Below, piece by piece: positions 14,998 to 23,368 of a DNA stretch of 64,000 nucleotides (position 1 is its first letter; every line of letters begins with the position of its first letter). Below the pieces are notes generated by a model, which did no database searches, was not told the DNA's origin, and was given only the letters and a program-made list of their open reading frames with translations. The stretch lies in contig CAAFUF010000022.1 in assembly GCA_900766135.1 (NCBI GenBank), positions 11,242 through 75,241 on the forward strand, read 5' to 3'. Made by a program: the position numbers and the translations under genes. Source of the DNA: Paenibacillaceae bacterium (GTDB lineage: Bacteria; Bacillota; Bacilli; Paenibacillales; Paenibacillaceae).

Positions 14998-16137
14998 GTG
15001 CAAAAACAGAGAGTCTTGCTTTTATCCGAGGGGTTTGGGGCCGGTCACACGCAAGCGGCCTACGCGCTCTCCAGCAGTTTACGAAAGATCGCGCCAAACG
15101 TGCAGACGAAAGTCCTGGAGCTTGGCAGTTTTTTGAACCCTAGAGTGGCGCCGATCATCATCACCGCTTACAAAAAAACGGTGTCCTCGCAACCTCGGCT
15201 TGTCCGCATGATGTATCGCAGCAACTATAAAAAGTCTTTGAACCGATTGACGACGCTGGCGCTCCATCGGATTTTTTATACGCGTACGATTCAAATTATC
15301 CGTCAGCTTCACCCCGACGTAATCGTCTGTACCCATCCGATTCCCAGTGCGGTGATCTCGCGCCTGAAGCGGCTGGGCATGCTGGACGTCCCGCTCTGTA
15401 CCGTGATTACCGATTACGACGTGCACGGGGCTTGGGTTAGCCGGGAGGTCAATTGTTACCTCGTCTCTACCGATCAAGTCCAAAGCAAACTGTTGGAACG
15501 GGGCGTAGACAAGAACAAAATCCGGATCACCGGCATTCCGGTCCACCCCAATTTCTGGGAACGGCACCGCAAGGAGGATATTCGCCTGCAGTTCCGCTTG
15601 AAGGATATGCCAACCGTGCTGGTCATGGGCGGGGGCTGGGGCTTTATGAAGGATGAAGCGGTCAACTCGCTGCTTGCCTTGTACCGGGAGCAGATCCAAA
15701 TTATCTTCTGCTTCGGCAGCAACGAGAAATCGCTGGAGAAGATGAAAAAGGACCCCCGGTTCATTCATCCGAACATCCATCTGCTCGGGTTCACGAAGGA
15801 AATCGACAAGCTGATGGAGATTTCCGATCTGCTCATCACCAAGCCGGGCGGCATGACCTGCTCCGAAGGGCTGGCCAAAGGCATCCCGATGCTGTTCCAT
15901 AAGCCCCTGCCCGGCCAGGAAGAGGAAAATTCGCATTATTTTGCCGAGCAGGGATGGGGAACGCCTATCAATTCGCTAGACGACATTACCGATTGGATCA
16001 AACGTCTGACCAGACAATACGACGAAGTCGTCCGCAAGCGGGAAGAGGTCTTGAACCATATCGCCCGTTTCCGGCCGATGCAAAGTGCTCAAGCAATTAT
16101 CGATCTTCTTGGAAATACGAATTTCATCAGAAAATAA
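14998..16137 (+). CDS. MGDG-synthase-like diacylglycerol glucosyltransferase (UgtP-like)
   Basis: A 379-aa GT28-family protein, near the length of Bacillus UgtP. The N-terminal MGDG_synth domain carries the Gly-rich SEGFGAGHTQAA loop (residues 10-21). The C-terminal domain has VMGGGWGFM and ITKPGGMTCSEGLAKGIP, the nucleotide-sugar site. It probably transfers glucose from UDP-glucose to diacylglycerol, giving membrane glycolipids and, in relatives, lipoteichoic-acid anchors. The start is GTG. Adjacent PAP2 phosphatase could supply diacylglycerol. A terminator follows at once. Confidence 0.88.
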   Translation: MQKQRVLLLSEGFGAGHTQAAYALSSSLRKIAPNVQTKVLELGSFLNPRVAPIIITAYKKTVSSQPRLVRMMYRSNYKKSLNRLTTLALHRIFYTRTIQIIRQLHPDVIVCTHPIPSAVISRLKRLGMLDVPLCTVITDYDVHGAWVSREVNCYLVSTDQVQSKLLERGVDKNKIRITGIPVHPNFWERHRKEDIRLQFRLKDMPTVLVMGGGWGFMKDEAVNSLLALYREQIQIIFCFGSNEKSLEKMKKDPRFIHPNIHLLGFTKEIDKLMEISDLLITKPGGMTCSEGLAKGIPMLFHKPLPGQEEENSHYFAEQGWGTPINSLDDITDWIKRLTRQYDEVVRKREEVLNHIARFRPMQSAQAIIDLLGNTNFIRK

Positions 16138-16203
16138 CCGGCCTGCAGACCAGGCCGGTCGCAAAAAAAGCGGAGCAAAGGATAGGGATCCTGCTCCGCT
16201 TTT
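16138..16203. terminator. Two hairpins between convergent genes
   Basis: CCGGCCT-gcagacc-AGGCCGG (16138-16158) is followed by GCAAAAAAA. AAAAGCGGAGCA (16166-16176) pairs with TGCTCCGCTTTT (16192-16203), an A/T-flanked stem that works in both directions. They separate the glucosyltransferase from trmB. Confidence 0.85.
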
Positions 16204-16208
16204 GTTCG

Positions 16209-16919
16209 CTATTCAAACATCTCCAACTTCCGTTCCTGGTATCGCCGCAGGGCGGCTTCACCGACCATGACCTCGCAGCGGTAAATCGGCATCCCTTGCC
16301 CAACGAATTTGCTCTCGTATTCCGTCATCACATGGGCCTCGTTAATTCCGCCTTCATGCAGGCTGAGCGAGATGTCGCTCATCTGCAAGCCGACGGCGGC
16401 AAAGGCATTCAGCGAAAATTCAAACAGCACGCGAGAGTCCGTCTTAAAATGAATCTCGCCGTTATCGTTCAGGAGTTGGCGGTACTTCTCCAAAAACCGC
16501 GGATGCGTCAGCCGCCGGCGCCAATGCTTCTTCTTCGGCCACGGATCGCTGAAGTTCAAATAAATGCGCTCCACTTCGCCCGGGGCAAAAAACTCCTCGA
16601 TCATTTCGATGTTGCCAAGCGCCAGACGAACGGTTTGCGGCTCCAGCCCTCCCTGCTCGTCCCATTTCGAGCGCACCTTCTCGCTAGCTCGGCGAATCAG
16701 CTCGTCGTACATATCCATGCCGATGAAATTCACGTCCGGATATTTCACGCTCATGCCGCTGACAAACTGGCCTTTGCCCATGCCAAGCTCGATATGGATC
16801 GGCCGGCTGTTGCCAAACACCTCGGCCCAGCGTCCTTTATATTCCCGGGGATTCAGCACGACCAGCTCCCGCTGCTGCTCCAAATGCTCCCGTATTCCTT
16901 TTCTGCCGCGTAAACGCAT
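16209..16919 (-). CDS. trmB: tRNA (guanine-N7)-methyltransferase
   Basis: A 236-aa SAM-dependent enzyme that methylates G46 in the tRNA variable loop. IHIELGMGKGQF is the SAM-binding motif I, FSDPWPKKKHWRRRL is the TrmB signature and FKTDSRVLFEFS follows. The ATG at 16919 is preferred: GGAGG sits 6 nt before it and the protein begins like other TrmB proteins (MRLRGRKGIREHLE). A longer open frame upstream has no conserved sequence and is rejected. Confidence 0.95.
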   Translation of the reverse strand: MRLRGRKGIREHLEQQRELVVLNPREYKGRWAEVFGNSRPIHIELGMGKGQFVSGMSVKYPDVNFIGMDMYDELIRRASEKVRSKWDEQGGLEPQTVRLALGNIEMIEEFFAPGEVERIYLNFSDPWPKKKHWRRRLTHPRFLEKYRQLLNDNGEIHFKTDSRVLFEFSLNAFAAVGLQMSDISLSLHEGGINEAHVMTEYESKFVGQGMPIYRCEVMVGEAALRRYQERKLEMFE

Positions 16920-17251
16920 GTTATTCCTCCGCTTTCTTGTTATCCATTCCTTGCAATATTGTGCCGAAGATCGCCGCAAATGTAAAGCGCGCAATGAAAA
17001 AGGAACCAGCCGTTCGCCGGGGAGACGAGACGAGTGATTCCTTTTTCGATATATTTTGGAATTGGGGTCCAACGAATTTGATATTTTCAAAATAACATAT
17101 TCCGCAACCTGCCGCAAGGAAACAGGCAAGCATTCTTCCCCTTTTTCCGCGAAATTTGATACAATGAAACCAGTGGAAGCGGCGTACTGACGGGGCTTTC
17201 GCCGTTGTATAAATATGCATAAATATTTTGTGACAAAATGAAGGAGCCGCA
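16920..17251. other. Divergent region trmB / ytqA
   Basis: It holds an inverted repeat with AAAAAGGAA at 16997-17005 and TTCCTTTTT at 17038-17046, terminator-like on either strand and enclosing a GC-rich loop. Further on, TTTGATACAATG near 17157-17167 is a good extended -10 element (TG-n-TACAAT) for ytqA on the plus strand, without a clear -35. Confidence 0.55.
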
Positions 17252-18205
17252 ATGAGTACACTGATGACGGACACCCCTACTTGGTGGGGAGACAAAAGAT
17301 TTCATACATGGAATACAGAGATGCGCCGCGAGTTCGGGGACAAGGTGTTCAAGGTCATGCTGGACGCCGGATTCACTTGCCCGAACCGGGACGGCTCGAT
17401 CGCGAAGGGCGGATGCACGTTCTGCAGCGCCAGGGGGTCGGGCGACTTTGCCGGAAGCCGCCGGGACGATCTGGTCACGCAGTTCGCCACGATCCGCGAC
17501 CGGCAGCATCAGAAGTGGCCGCACGCCAAATACATCGGATATTTCCAGGCTTATACGAATACTTATGCGCCGGTGGAGGTGCTTCGCGAATATTACGAAG
17601 CGATCCTCGAGCAGCCGGGCGTCGTCGGCTTATCCATCGCCACGAGACCGGATTGCCTGCCGGACGATGTCGTCGATTATTTGGCCGAGCTCAACGAACG
17701 CACCTACCTTTGGGTGGAGATGGGCCTGCAAACGATCCACGAGACAACGTCCACGCTCATCAACCGGGCGCACGACACGCAGTGCTATCTTGAGGCCGTG
17801 GAGAAGCTGCGCAAACGGGGCATTCGCGTATGCACCCATATCATTTACGGCCTGCCGCAGGAAACGCATGAAATGATGCTGGAAACCGGCCGCGCCGTGG
17901 CGAACATGGACGTGCAAGGCATCAAGATCCACCTGCTCCATCTGATGCGCAAAACACCGATGGTCAAGCAATATGAGGCAGGCTTGCTGCGTTTTTTGGA
18001 ACAGGATGAATACGTGAAGCTGATCGTAGATACCCTGGAGTTTTTACCGCCGGAAATGATCGTGCACCGGTTGACCGGGGACGCTCCGCGCGACTTGCTA
18101 ATCGGACCGATGTGGAGCCTCAAAAAATGGGAAGTGCTCAACGCCATCGACGCGGAGCTGAACCGCCGCGATTCCTGGCAAGGCAAATTCTGGAGAGGAC
18201 GCTGA
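17252..18205 (+). CDS. ytqA: Radical SAM protein YtqA (TIGR01212 family)
   Basis: A 317-aa radical SAM enzyme. The cluster cysteines are in CPNRDGSIAKGGCTFC, the long-spaced form typical of the YtqA/TIGR01212 family. The following SARGSGDFAG and the VSLSIATRPDC-like stretch also fit. In Bacillus subtilis YtqA has been linked, with YtqB, to the last steps of mnm5s2U formation at the tRNA wobble position; that role is carried over from the family. AAGGAG lies before the ATG. ytqB begins 6 bp after the stop. Confidence 0.9.
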   Translation: MSTLMTDTPTWWGDKRFHTWNTEMRREFGDKVFKVMLDAGFTCPNRDGSIAKGGCTFCSARGSGDFAGSRRDDLVTQFATIRDRQHQKWPHAKYIGYFQAYTNTYAPVEVLREYYEAILEQPGVVGLSIATRPDCLPDDVVDYLAELNERTYLWVEMGLQTIHETTSTLINRAHDTQCYLEAVEKLRKRGIRVCTHIIYGLPQETHEMMLETGRAVANMDVQGIKIHLLHLMRKTPMVKQYEAGLLRFLEQDEYVKLIVDTLEFLPPEMIVHRLTGDAPRDLLIGPMWSLKKWEVLNAIDAELNRRDSWQGKFWRGR

Positions 18206-18211
18206 TCACTG

Positions 18212-18793
18212 ATGGGCTTCCTCTCCGTTTTAAGCTTCGCCCATAAACTGGCGGGCGAGCGGCTTGCCCCCGGCGACGCCGCGGTCGACGCCACGGCGGG
18301 CACGGGCGCGGACACGCTGTTCCTGGCCAAGGCCTGCGGACCGAAGGGGCGGGTATTCGCCTTCGATATCCAGCCGCAGGCGCTGGCGCTTACGCGAGCC
18401 AGGCTGGACAAGGAGCCGGCGGATTCCATCGCCGGCGTCACCCTGCTCCAGGCGAGCCACGCGGACATGGCGGCCGCCCTGCCGGCGGACGTGCACGGGC
18501 GGTTGGGCGCCGTGATGTTCAACCTCGGCTACTTGCCCGCCGAGGGCGCCGACCCGGCGCTGATCACGCAGCCGGACAGCACGCTGCCGGCCCTGGAGGC
18601 CGGCCTTCGCCTGCTGCGGCCGCGCGGAATCTTGACGGCCGTTCTCTACCCCGGCCATCCCGGCGGCGACGCGGAAGCGGCGGCGGTAGAAGCCTGGGCG
18701 GCGGCGCTGCCCGCTTCCGCCGGGCAAGCGATCCTTTACCGGCAGCCGCAAAGATCGGCTGCCCCGTATTTGGTCGCGGTCGAGAAGAAATAA
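18212..18793 (+). CDS. ytqB: SAM-dependent methyltransferase YtqB (MnmM-like)
   Basis: A 193-aa Rossmann methyltransferase. VDATAGTGADTLFLA is motif I, VFAFDIQPQAL motif II, and GAVMFNLGYLPAEG the family's catalytic-side motif. YtqB of Bacillus was identified as the methylase that converts nm5s2U to mnm5s2U in tRNA, which fits its pairing with ytqA. The gene is unusually GC-rich even for this window, with many GCC/GGC codons in the middle part. Confidence 0.88.
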   Translation: MGFLSVLSFAHKLAGERLAPGDAAVDATAGTGADTLFLAKACGPKGRVFAFDIQPQALALTRARLDKEPADSIAGVTLLQASHADMAAALPADVHGRLGAVMFNLGYLPAEGADPALITQPDSTLPALEAGLRLLRPRGILTAVLYPGHPGGDAEAAAVEAWAAALPASAGQAILYRQPQRSAAPYLVAVEKK

Positions 18794-18828
18794 GAATAGG
18801 CAAATCATACCAATTGGGGGTCATCGCT

Positions 18829-19227
18829 ATGGGGATTCGCAAGATAGAGCATATCGGAATCCGCGTTTCGGCGCTGGAGGATTCCATCGAGTTTTACGAA
18901 CGGATTATCGGCATGAAGCTGCTGTCCACGTTCGGCGAAGTAGGGGAAGCGCTGCGTCTGGCCTTTCTGACCTTCCCGGGTCAGGAGTCGGTCGAGGTTG
19001 AGCTGGTTTATCTTCGCGATGGCGAAGAACTGGCGAATGAAGGCAAAGTGAATCATATTGCCTTTACGGCCAGCGATATCGAAGAGGAATATGCCCGCGT
19101 TTCCGCATTGGGCCTGTCGGGGCTCGACCCGGAAATCCGCAGCTTGCCGAACGGCTGCCGGTTCTTCTTCTTCAACGGACCGGACGGCGAACGGATCGAG
19201 TTTTTCCAGCCGGCGTTTTTGGCTTGA
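18829..19227 (+). CDS. VOC-family protein (glyoxalase / epimerase-like)
   Basis: A 132-aa vicinal-oxygen-chelate protein made of two beta-alpha-beta-beta-beta halves. The first half opens with KIEHIGIRVSALEDSIEFYE (metal His) and ends with VEVELVYL (metal Glu); the second opens with VNHIAFTASDIEEEY and ends in ERIEFFQP. The set fits methylmalonyl-CoA epimerase or lactoylglutathione-lyase-like proteins, but the substrate cannot be read. The ATG at 18829 has GGGGGT 8 nt upstream; a TTG 15 nt earlier is less likely. Confidence 0.85.
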   Translation: MGIRKIEHIGIRVSALEDSIEFYERIIGMKLLSTFGEVGEALRLAFLTFPGQESVEVELVYLRDGEELANEGKVNHIAFTASDIEEEYARVSALGLSGLDPEIRSLPNGCRFFFFNGPDGERIEFFQPAFLA

Positions 19228-19245
19228 TCTCCTCTAGTAGTGCAT

Positions 19246-19405
19246 GTTCAAAAAGTCAGGTTTTCAGGACCGAAGCGTATGCTTCCGAAGTGCGTTTTTT
19301 CAAAACGCTTTAGGTCGGATGAAGCTAGGGAGTGAGTAGCGGAAGATTCGATGTCGAATCCACTTCACATGCTCTGCTTCGTCATGGAAAGATGACTTAT
19401 TGAAC
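19246..19405. repeat. Dispersed ~165-bp repeat, copy 3 (diverged)
   Basis: The left end GTTCAAAAAGTCAG and right end TGACTTATTGAAC are inverted repeats. Internal matches to the other copies include GGATGAAGCTAGGGA-TGAGTAGCG and GATTCGATGTCGAATCCACTTCA. The centre contains an extra palindrome (GCGTATGCTTCC / AAACGC region) absent from copies 1 and 2. Confidence 0.7.
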
Positions 19406-19440
19406 TACCTCTATTAAAATCAAGGAAAGAAGGGCTGTGC

Positions 19441-20394
19441 GTGGAAGAGCATACGTTTACCTTCGGCAATGACACCAGCCATGACGTCTTCGTGTACCGC
19501 TGGAGCGCCGCCGATCCTGAAGCGTCGCCGCGGGGCGTGCTGCAAATCGCCCACGGCATGGCCGAAACGGCGAAGCGCTACGAGCGTCTGGCACGAGTGC
19601 TGACCGCACGCGGTTTCATCGTGTACGCGAACGACCACCGCGGCCACGGCCGCACGGCGGGCGGACCGGAGGAACTGGGCTGGCCGGGCAAGCAAGGCTT
19701 TACCGGCATGGCGGAGGATATGATCCGCCTTTCCGCCATCATTCGCCGGGAGCACCCGAACCTGCCGCTGTTTCTGCTCGGTCACAGCATGGGCTCCTTC
19801 TTGACCCAGAAGGTCATGTACCGGGCACCCGAGCCTTACGACGGATTCATTCTCTCGGGGACGAACGGTCCCCGGAGCCTGCTGGGCCTCGGCCGCAGCC
19901 TGGCCCGCCTGCAGGCCCGGCTGCAAGGCGACGGCCATCCCAGCCTGCTGATGAACGCGTTGACCTTCGGCAGCTTTAACCGGAACTTTCTCCCGGCCCG
20001 AACGCCTTTCGATTGGCTCTCCCGGGACGACGAGGAAGTCGATAAATACATAGCGGACCCGCACTGCGGCTTCTTGTGCAGCGCCGGCTTCTTCTACGGC
20101 TTTTTCGGCCTGCTGCAGGAGATCCACCGTCCGGAGAACATGCGCTCCATCCCCAAGGAGAAGCCGGTCTACATCTTCGGCGGAGATCTCGATCCGGTCG
20201 GCCGAAACGGCGCCGGCGTGCGTCGGCTGGTCGAGCTGTACGGCCGCCTGGGCCTCGAGGACGTCGAGGTAAAGCTGTATCCCGGCGGCCGCCACGAAAT
20301 GCTGAACGAAATCAACCGCGACGAAGTGACGTCCGATGTATTGTATTGGCTGGAGAGCCACATGCCGTCGGAGGCAGCTGCCGCGGAACAATGA
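19441..20394 (+). CDS. Alpha/beta hydrolase, lysophospholipase / monoacylglycerol lipase type
   Basis: A 317-aa serine hydrolase of the Hydrolase_4 (PldB/MAG lipase) type. The oxyanion segment is IAHGMAETAKRYERL, followed by ANDHRGHGRT. The nucleophile Ser is S116 in GHSMGS, the Asp is D251 in GGDLDPVG, and the His is H285 in GGRHEMLNE. No signal peptide, so cytoplasmic. GTG start; the only upstream in-frame context is the dispersed repeat. A strong terminator follows. Confidence 0.9.
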   Translation: MEEHTFTFGNDTSHDVFVYRWSAADPEASPRGVLQIAHGMAETAKRYERLARVLTARGFIVYANDHRGHGRTAGGPEELGWPGKQGFTGMAEDMIRLSAIIRREHPNLPLFLLGHSMGSFLTQKVMYRAPEPYDGFILSGTNGPRSLLGLGRSLARLQARLQGDGHPSLLMNALTFGSFNRNFLPARTPFDWLSRDDEEVDKYIADPHCGFLCSAGFFYGFFGLLQEIHRPENMRSIPKEKPVYIFGGDLDPVGRNGAGVRRLVELYGRLGLEDVEVKLYPGGRHEMLNEINRDEVTSDVLYWLESHMPSEAAAAEQ

Positions 20395-20453
20395 AAGCGA
20401 GCCTGCGCACCGGAGCCCCAAATGGAGGAGACCGGTATGCAGGCTCGCTTTTT
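20394..20453. terminator. Bidirectional terminator, hydrolase / BceB-like gene
   Basis: AAAGCGAGCCTGC pairs with GCAGGCTCGCTTTTT, enclosing a second CCGG/CCGG stem. It lies between convergent genes and has A- and T-tracts on both sides. Confidence 0.9.
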
Positions 20454-20467
20454 CGTTTCGTTTCCCC

Positions 20468-22414
20468 TTACACCATCACCCGTTTGAGCTGCACCACATA
20501 ACGCGAACGCACCACGGCATAATACAGCAGCTGCGCAGCCAGGAAAGCCCCGGTAGCCGTCAGTACGGGCACGGTGACATCCCCCAACAGGAATCTGGCC
20601 CCCAGCAGAGACAAGACGACCATCGTTTGAATCCCCGAGATGACCACCGGGATGAAGAAGAGCAAGGCGATTTGCAAGCTGGAGGAATAACGCATTTCCC
20701 GGTCGCCCAGCCCGATCTTCGACAACGAATGGTACATGCGGCGGTCCTGATTCAACTCGCTGTACAGCTTGAAATACAGGAAGCTGGCGGAGGATACCGA
20801 GAAGATCGCAGCGATAAAGATCCCAACGAAGCTCAGCATCGAGAGCTGTTCCCAGGTTTCCGCATACGTCCGCCCCCGAGAGCTCATATAATTGTCGGTC
20901 ACATCGTTCTCAAGCCGATTCATCATCCCATGGAACAGCTTCTTCCCGATCACAATATCGGGGTCCTGAAGCTTTGGAGCCCCCTTCTGCTGCCAGGCTG
21001 GAATGTAGAAATCGATATTGCGATTCAGTCGATTCTCATTGTCTTCCGACAACCCGTTCTTCAGCTCCGTAAAATCCGCGTCAGACAACACGACAACCTT
21101 GTTGCTACCGGTTAACGGAAACTTGGCAGGCTGCAGTTCGAGCTGCAGAGGCTTCTCCAAGAACGAAAGCGATAGCGGGAGGGTCTTTCCTTCGAGCGCG
21201 TTCTCCGCCGCTGATCCTTCCATGGCGTAGGCGACGGCTTGCCCCTTGCCAATCTCCGGTAAAGTGTGCGCTCCCAGCATCGCTGCAGTTTTGTTGTATC
21301 CCGATCGGGGCACGACATTCACATTGAATTCCATTGAACCGATGTAACCAAAGAACGATTCCCGCTCGATGGTTTCATAACGGATGCCCTGTTCGGACAG
21401 CTGTTGATCGATCCAAGCCATGTCAGCCTCCACGAATTCATCTTCATATACGCCGTACGAGAAAGCAAAAGGATTCTCCGCATAAACCCGTTCATTTTGG
21501 GCCTTGGCTGCCAGAATGACGCCAACGCTCATACATGCCAGCGAGATGGCGACGGTGACCATAAACAACATCCGCGCATTATCCTTGATTTTGTAGGCCA
21601 TTTCGGACACCCAGAGCAGGCGCGTTCCTCGCCACAACAAGCGGCGGCTGCGCTTGAGCAGCCGGATCAACGCCACCGTCACCTGGGTGTAGAAGAAGTA
21701 AGTCCCCCAGATCCCCGTTGCGGCAGCCAGCATCACTTTAGGAAAATCCAGGCCTTCCCCGCCTTTCAGAAGCAGCACCGAACTCGTCAGCAGCGCCACG
21801 CCAAGCAGCGCCAGCACCCAGGAAACGCGCGGCGCCGTCTTCGGCTTGCTGTTGCCGCCAAGCAGTTCGATCACCCGATTTCTTCGAAAGAAAACCAACG
21901 TAAATACCGACAACACCACAAACAGAACCAGAAAGGCGGCCGCCGTGAACCCCATCGCCTTCCAAGGCATGTAAAACGGCAGCCGGTTCATCCCCGTCAC
22001 CTTGACGCTCAGCAGCAGGAACAGCTTGGAAAGCAGCAGCCCCCCGGCCAGGCCCGCTGCGATGGACCCTATGCCGATGATCAGGTTTTCGAGGAACACG
22101 AGCCGGTTGATCGAGCCGGTGGTCGCCCCGAGCAGCGACAGTACGCCAAACTCCTTGCTGCGCGCCTTCAAGAAGCTGCCGATCGAAAACAACACGAATA
22201 AAATGGAAAACACGAAAATGATGTATTCCGCCACTTCCATCCCGATGCTCGTCATCCGTCCCATTTCGCTCTGGGCAATCCCCGGATGGAAGATAAACAT
22301 TGCATAGGTAAAGAAGATCATGACCATAAAGGCGCTGCTCAGAAAATAAGCGAAGTAAGCCCGGGCGTTGCGTCTCACGTTGTTAAACGCGAATTGAAGA
22401 AAGTTCATGCGCAT
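20468..22414 (-). CDS. Bce-type ABC transporter permease
   Basis: A 648-aa FtsX-like permease. It has about ten membrane helices: one at the N-terminus, groups of three, and a large extracellular domain (roughly residues 310-510) between helices 7 and 8. That layout is the hallmark of BceB-type peptide-antibiotic sensing and resistance transporters, which free lipid II-cycle intermediates from bacitracin-like or lantibiotic drugs. It starts within the end of the ATPase gene (32-bp overlap). The drug recognised cannot be told from sequence. Confidence 0.9.
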   Translation of the reverse strand: MRMNFLQFAFNNVRRNARAYFAYFLSSAFMVMIFFTYAMFIFHPGIAQSEMGRMTSIGMEVAEYIIFVFSILFVLFSIGSFLKARSKEFGVLSLLGATTGSINRLVFLENLIIGIGSIAAGLAGGLLLSKLFLLLSVKVTGMNRLPFYMPWKAMGFTAAAFLVLFVVLSVFTLVFFRRNRVIELLGGNSKPKTAPRVSWVLALLGVALLTSSVLLLKGGEGLDFPKVMLAAATGIWGTYFFYTQVTVALIRLLKRSRRLLWRGTRLLWVSEMAYKIKDNARMLFMVTVAISLACMSVGVILAAKAQNERVYAENPFAFSYGVYEDEFVEADMAWIDQQLSEQGIRYETIERESFFGYIGSMEFNVNVVPRSGYNKTAAMLGAHTLPEIGKGQAVAYAMEGSAAENALEGKTLPLSLSFLEKPLQLELQPAKFPLTGSNKVVVLSDADFTELKNGLSEDNENRLNRNIDFYIPAWQQKGAPKLQDPDIVIGKKLFHGMMNRLENDVTDNYMSSRGRTYAETWEQLSMLSFVGIFIAAIFSVSSASFLYFKLYSELNQDRRMYHSLSKIGLGDREMRYSSSLQIALLFFIPVVISGIQTMVVLSLLGARFLLGDVTVPVLTATGAFLAAQLLYYAVVRSRYVVQLKRVMV

Positions 22415-23153
22415 TCCCTCCCAAATACGAAAGCATGTCGATGATCTTCTGAAAAAACGCCTGCCTGCTGTCGCCCCGGTGGATTTCGTTCGTCAGCCTG
22501 CCGTCCTTGATGAACACGACCCGGTCGCAATAGCTCGCCGCCAGCGGATCATGGCTGACCAGCATCATCGTTGTGCCTTCGGTGCGGTTCAGCGTCTCCA
22601 GCAGCTCCATGACATTCCGGGATGCGTTCGAATCCAGCGAACCTGTCGGCTCGTCGGCCAGCAGCAGGGACGGCGAGGAGATCATCGCCCGCGCAATCGC
22701 AGCCCGCTGCCGTTGACCCCCGGAGATTTCGTAGGTGCGTTTGCCGAGGATGTCCGTAATCCCAAGCCGGTGAGCGATGGCCTGCAGCTTCTGCTCCATT
22801 TCCCGAAACGGACGGGAGTCCAGCGTTAAGGGAAGGACGATATTTTCCGCTACGGTGAGCGTGTCCAGCAGGTTGAAATCCTGGAATACGATCCCCAGCT
22901 CGCGGCGGCGGAAGGCGGCGAGCTCCCTCCGTTTCAAGGCATGCGGATTTTTTTCGTTGATCCGCACCTCGCCTGAGCTAGGCGTATCGATGGTCGAGAC
23001 CAAGTTCAGCAGCGTCGTTTTCCCGCTGCCCGAGGGTCCCATGATGCCTACGAATTCTCCCTTCTCGATCGTCAACTCTATGTCCTGCAGCGCGCGCGTC
23101 GCGATTTTTCCCGGGTATACCTTGTTTAGTCCCTGGACCTTGAGCATTTCCAT
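22383..23153 (-). CDS. Bce-type ABC transporter ATP-binding protein
   Basis: A 256-aa ATPase of the MacB/BceA subfamily. Walker A is GPSGSGKTT (residues 39-47), the signature is ISGGQRQRAAIARAM and Walker B is LLLADEPTGSLD, followed by the switch His in LVSHDP. The start at 23153 is chosen for GGGGAG 9 nt upstream; the frame is open further back but without conservation. The gene pairs with the permease and is probably induced through the response-regulator sites upstream. Confidence 0.92.
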   Translation of the reverse strand: MEMLKVQGLNKVYPGKIATRALQDIELTIEKGEFVGIMGPSGSGKTTLLNLVSTIDTPSSGEVRINEKNPHALKRRELAAFRRRELGIVFQDFNLLDTLTVAENIVLPLTLDSRPFREMEQKLQAIAHRLGITDILGKRTYEISGGQRQRAAIARAMISSPSLLLADEPTGSLDSNASRNVMELLETLNRTEGTTMMLVSHDPLAASYCDRVVFIKDGRLTNEIHRGDSRQAFFQKIIDMLSYLGGNAHELSSIRV

Positions 23154-23226
23154 TGGAGGTTGCTCCCCTTTCTTCGAGCCTTCGGCAAGCTTGCGTTCCA
23201 TCATGGCCGCGGCCCGGTTGGTTATG

Positions 23227-23285
23227 GTTATACTCTATCCCAAAGCCGGGAAGCCAGCCATCGATGAATCTTAATCGAATCTTAA
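23227..23285 (-). promoter_or_regulatory. Response-regulator direct repeats and -10 element of the Bce transporter
   Basis: TTAAGATTC occurs twice on the minus strand (23277-23285 and 23266-23274) in an 11-bp period, the usual spacing for OmpR/PhoB-type dimers on one DNA face. A -10-like TATAAC lies at 23227-23232, with no recognisable -35 box near 23250. This suggests an activator-dependent promoter driven by the adjacent response regulator. Confidence 0.7.
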
Positions 23286-23310
23286 AAGTTCGTAAGGTTA
23301 TGTTCGGGCA

Positions 23311-23368
23311 AAAAGAAACGCAGCGGTCCCGCCGATCCTTGAAAGCCGATCAGCGATGCCCCTGCGTT
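23311..23368 (-). terminator. Probable terminator after the histidine kinase gene
   Basis: AACGCAG/CTGCGTT close a long imperfect stem followed on the minus strand by TCTTTTTG. It would separate the regulator genes from the transporter operon. Confidence 0.55.

Noticed and set aside
16209..17261. TrmB with a 114-residue N-terminal extension
   Set aside because: The extension is not TrmB-like, crosses a hairpin, and a good ribosome-binding site supports 16919.
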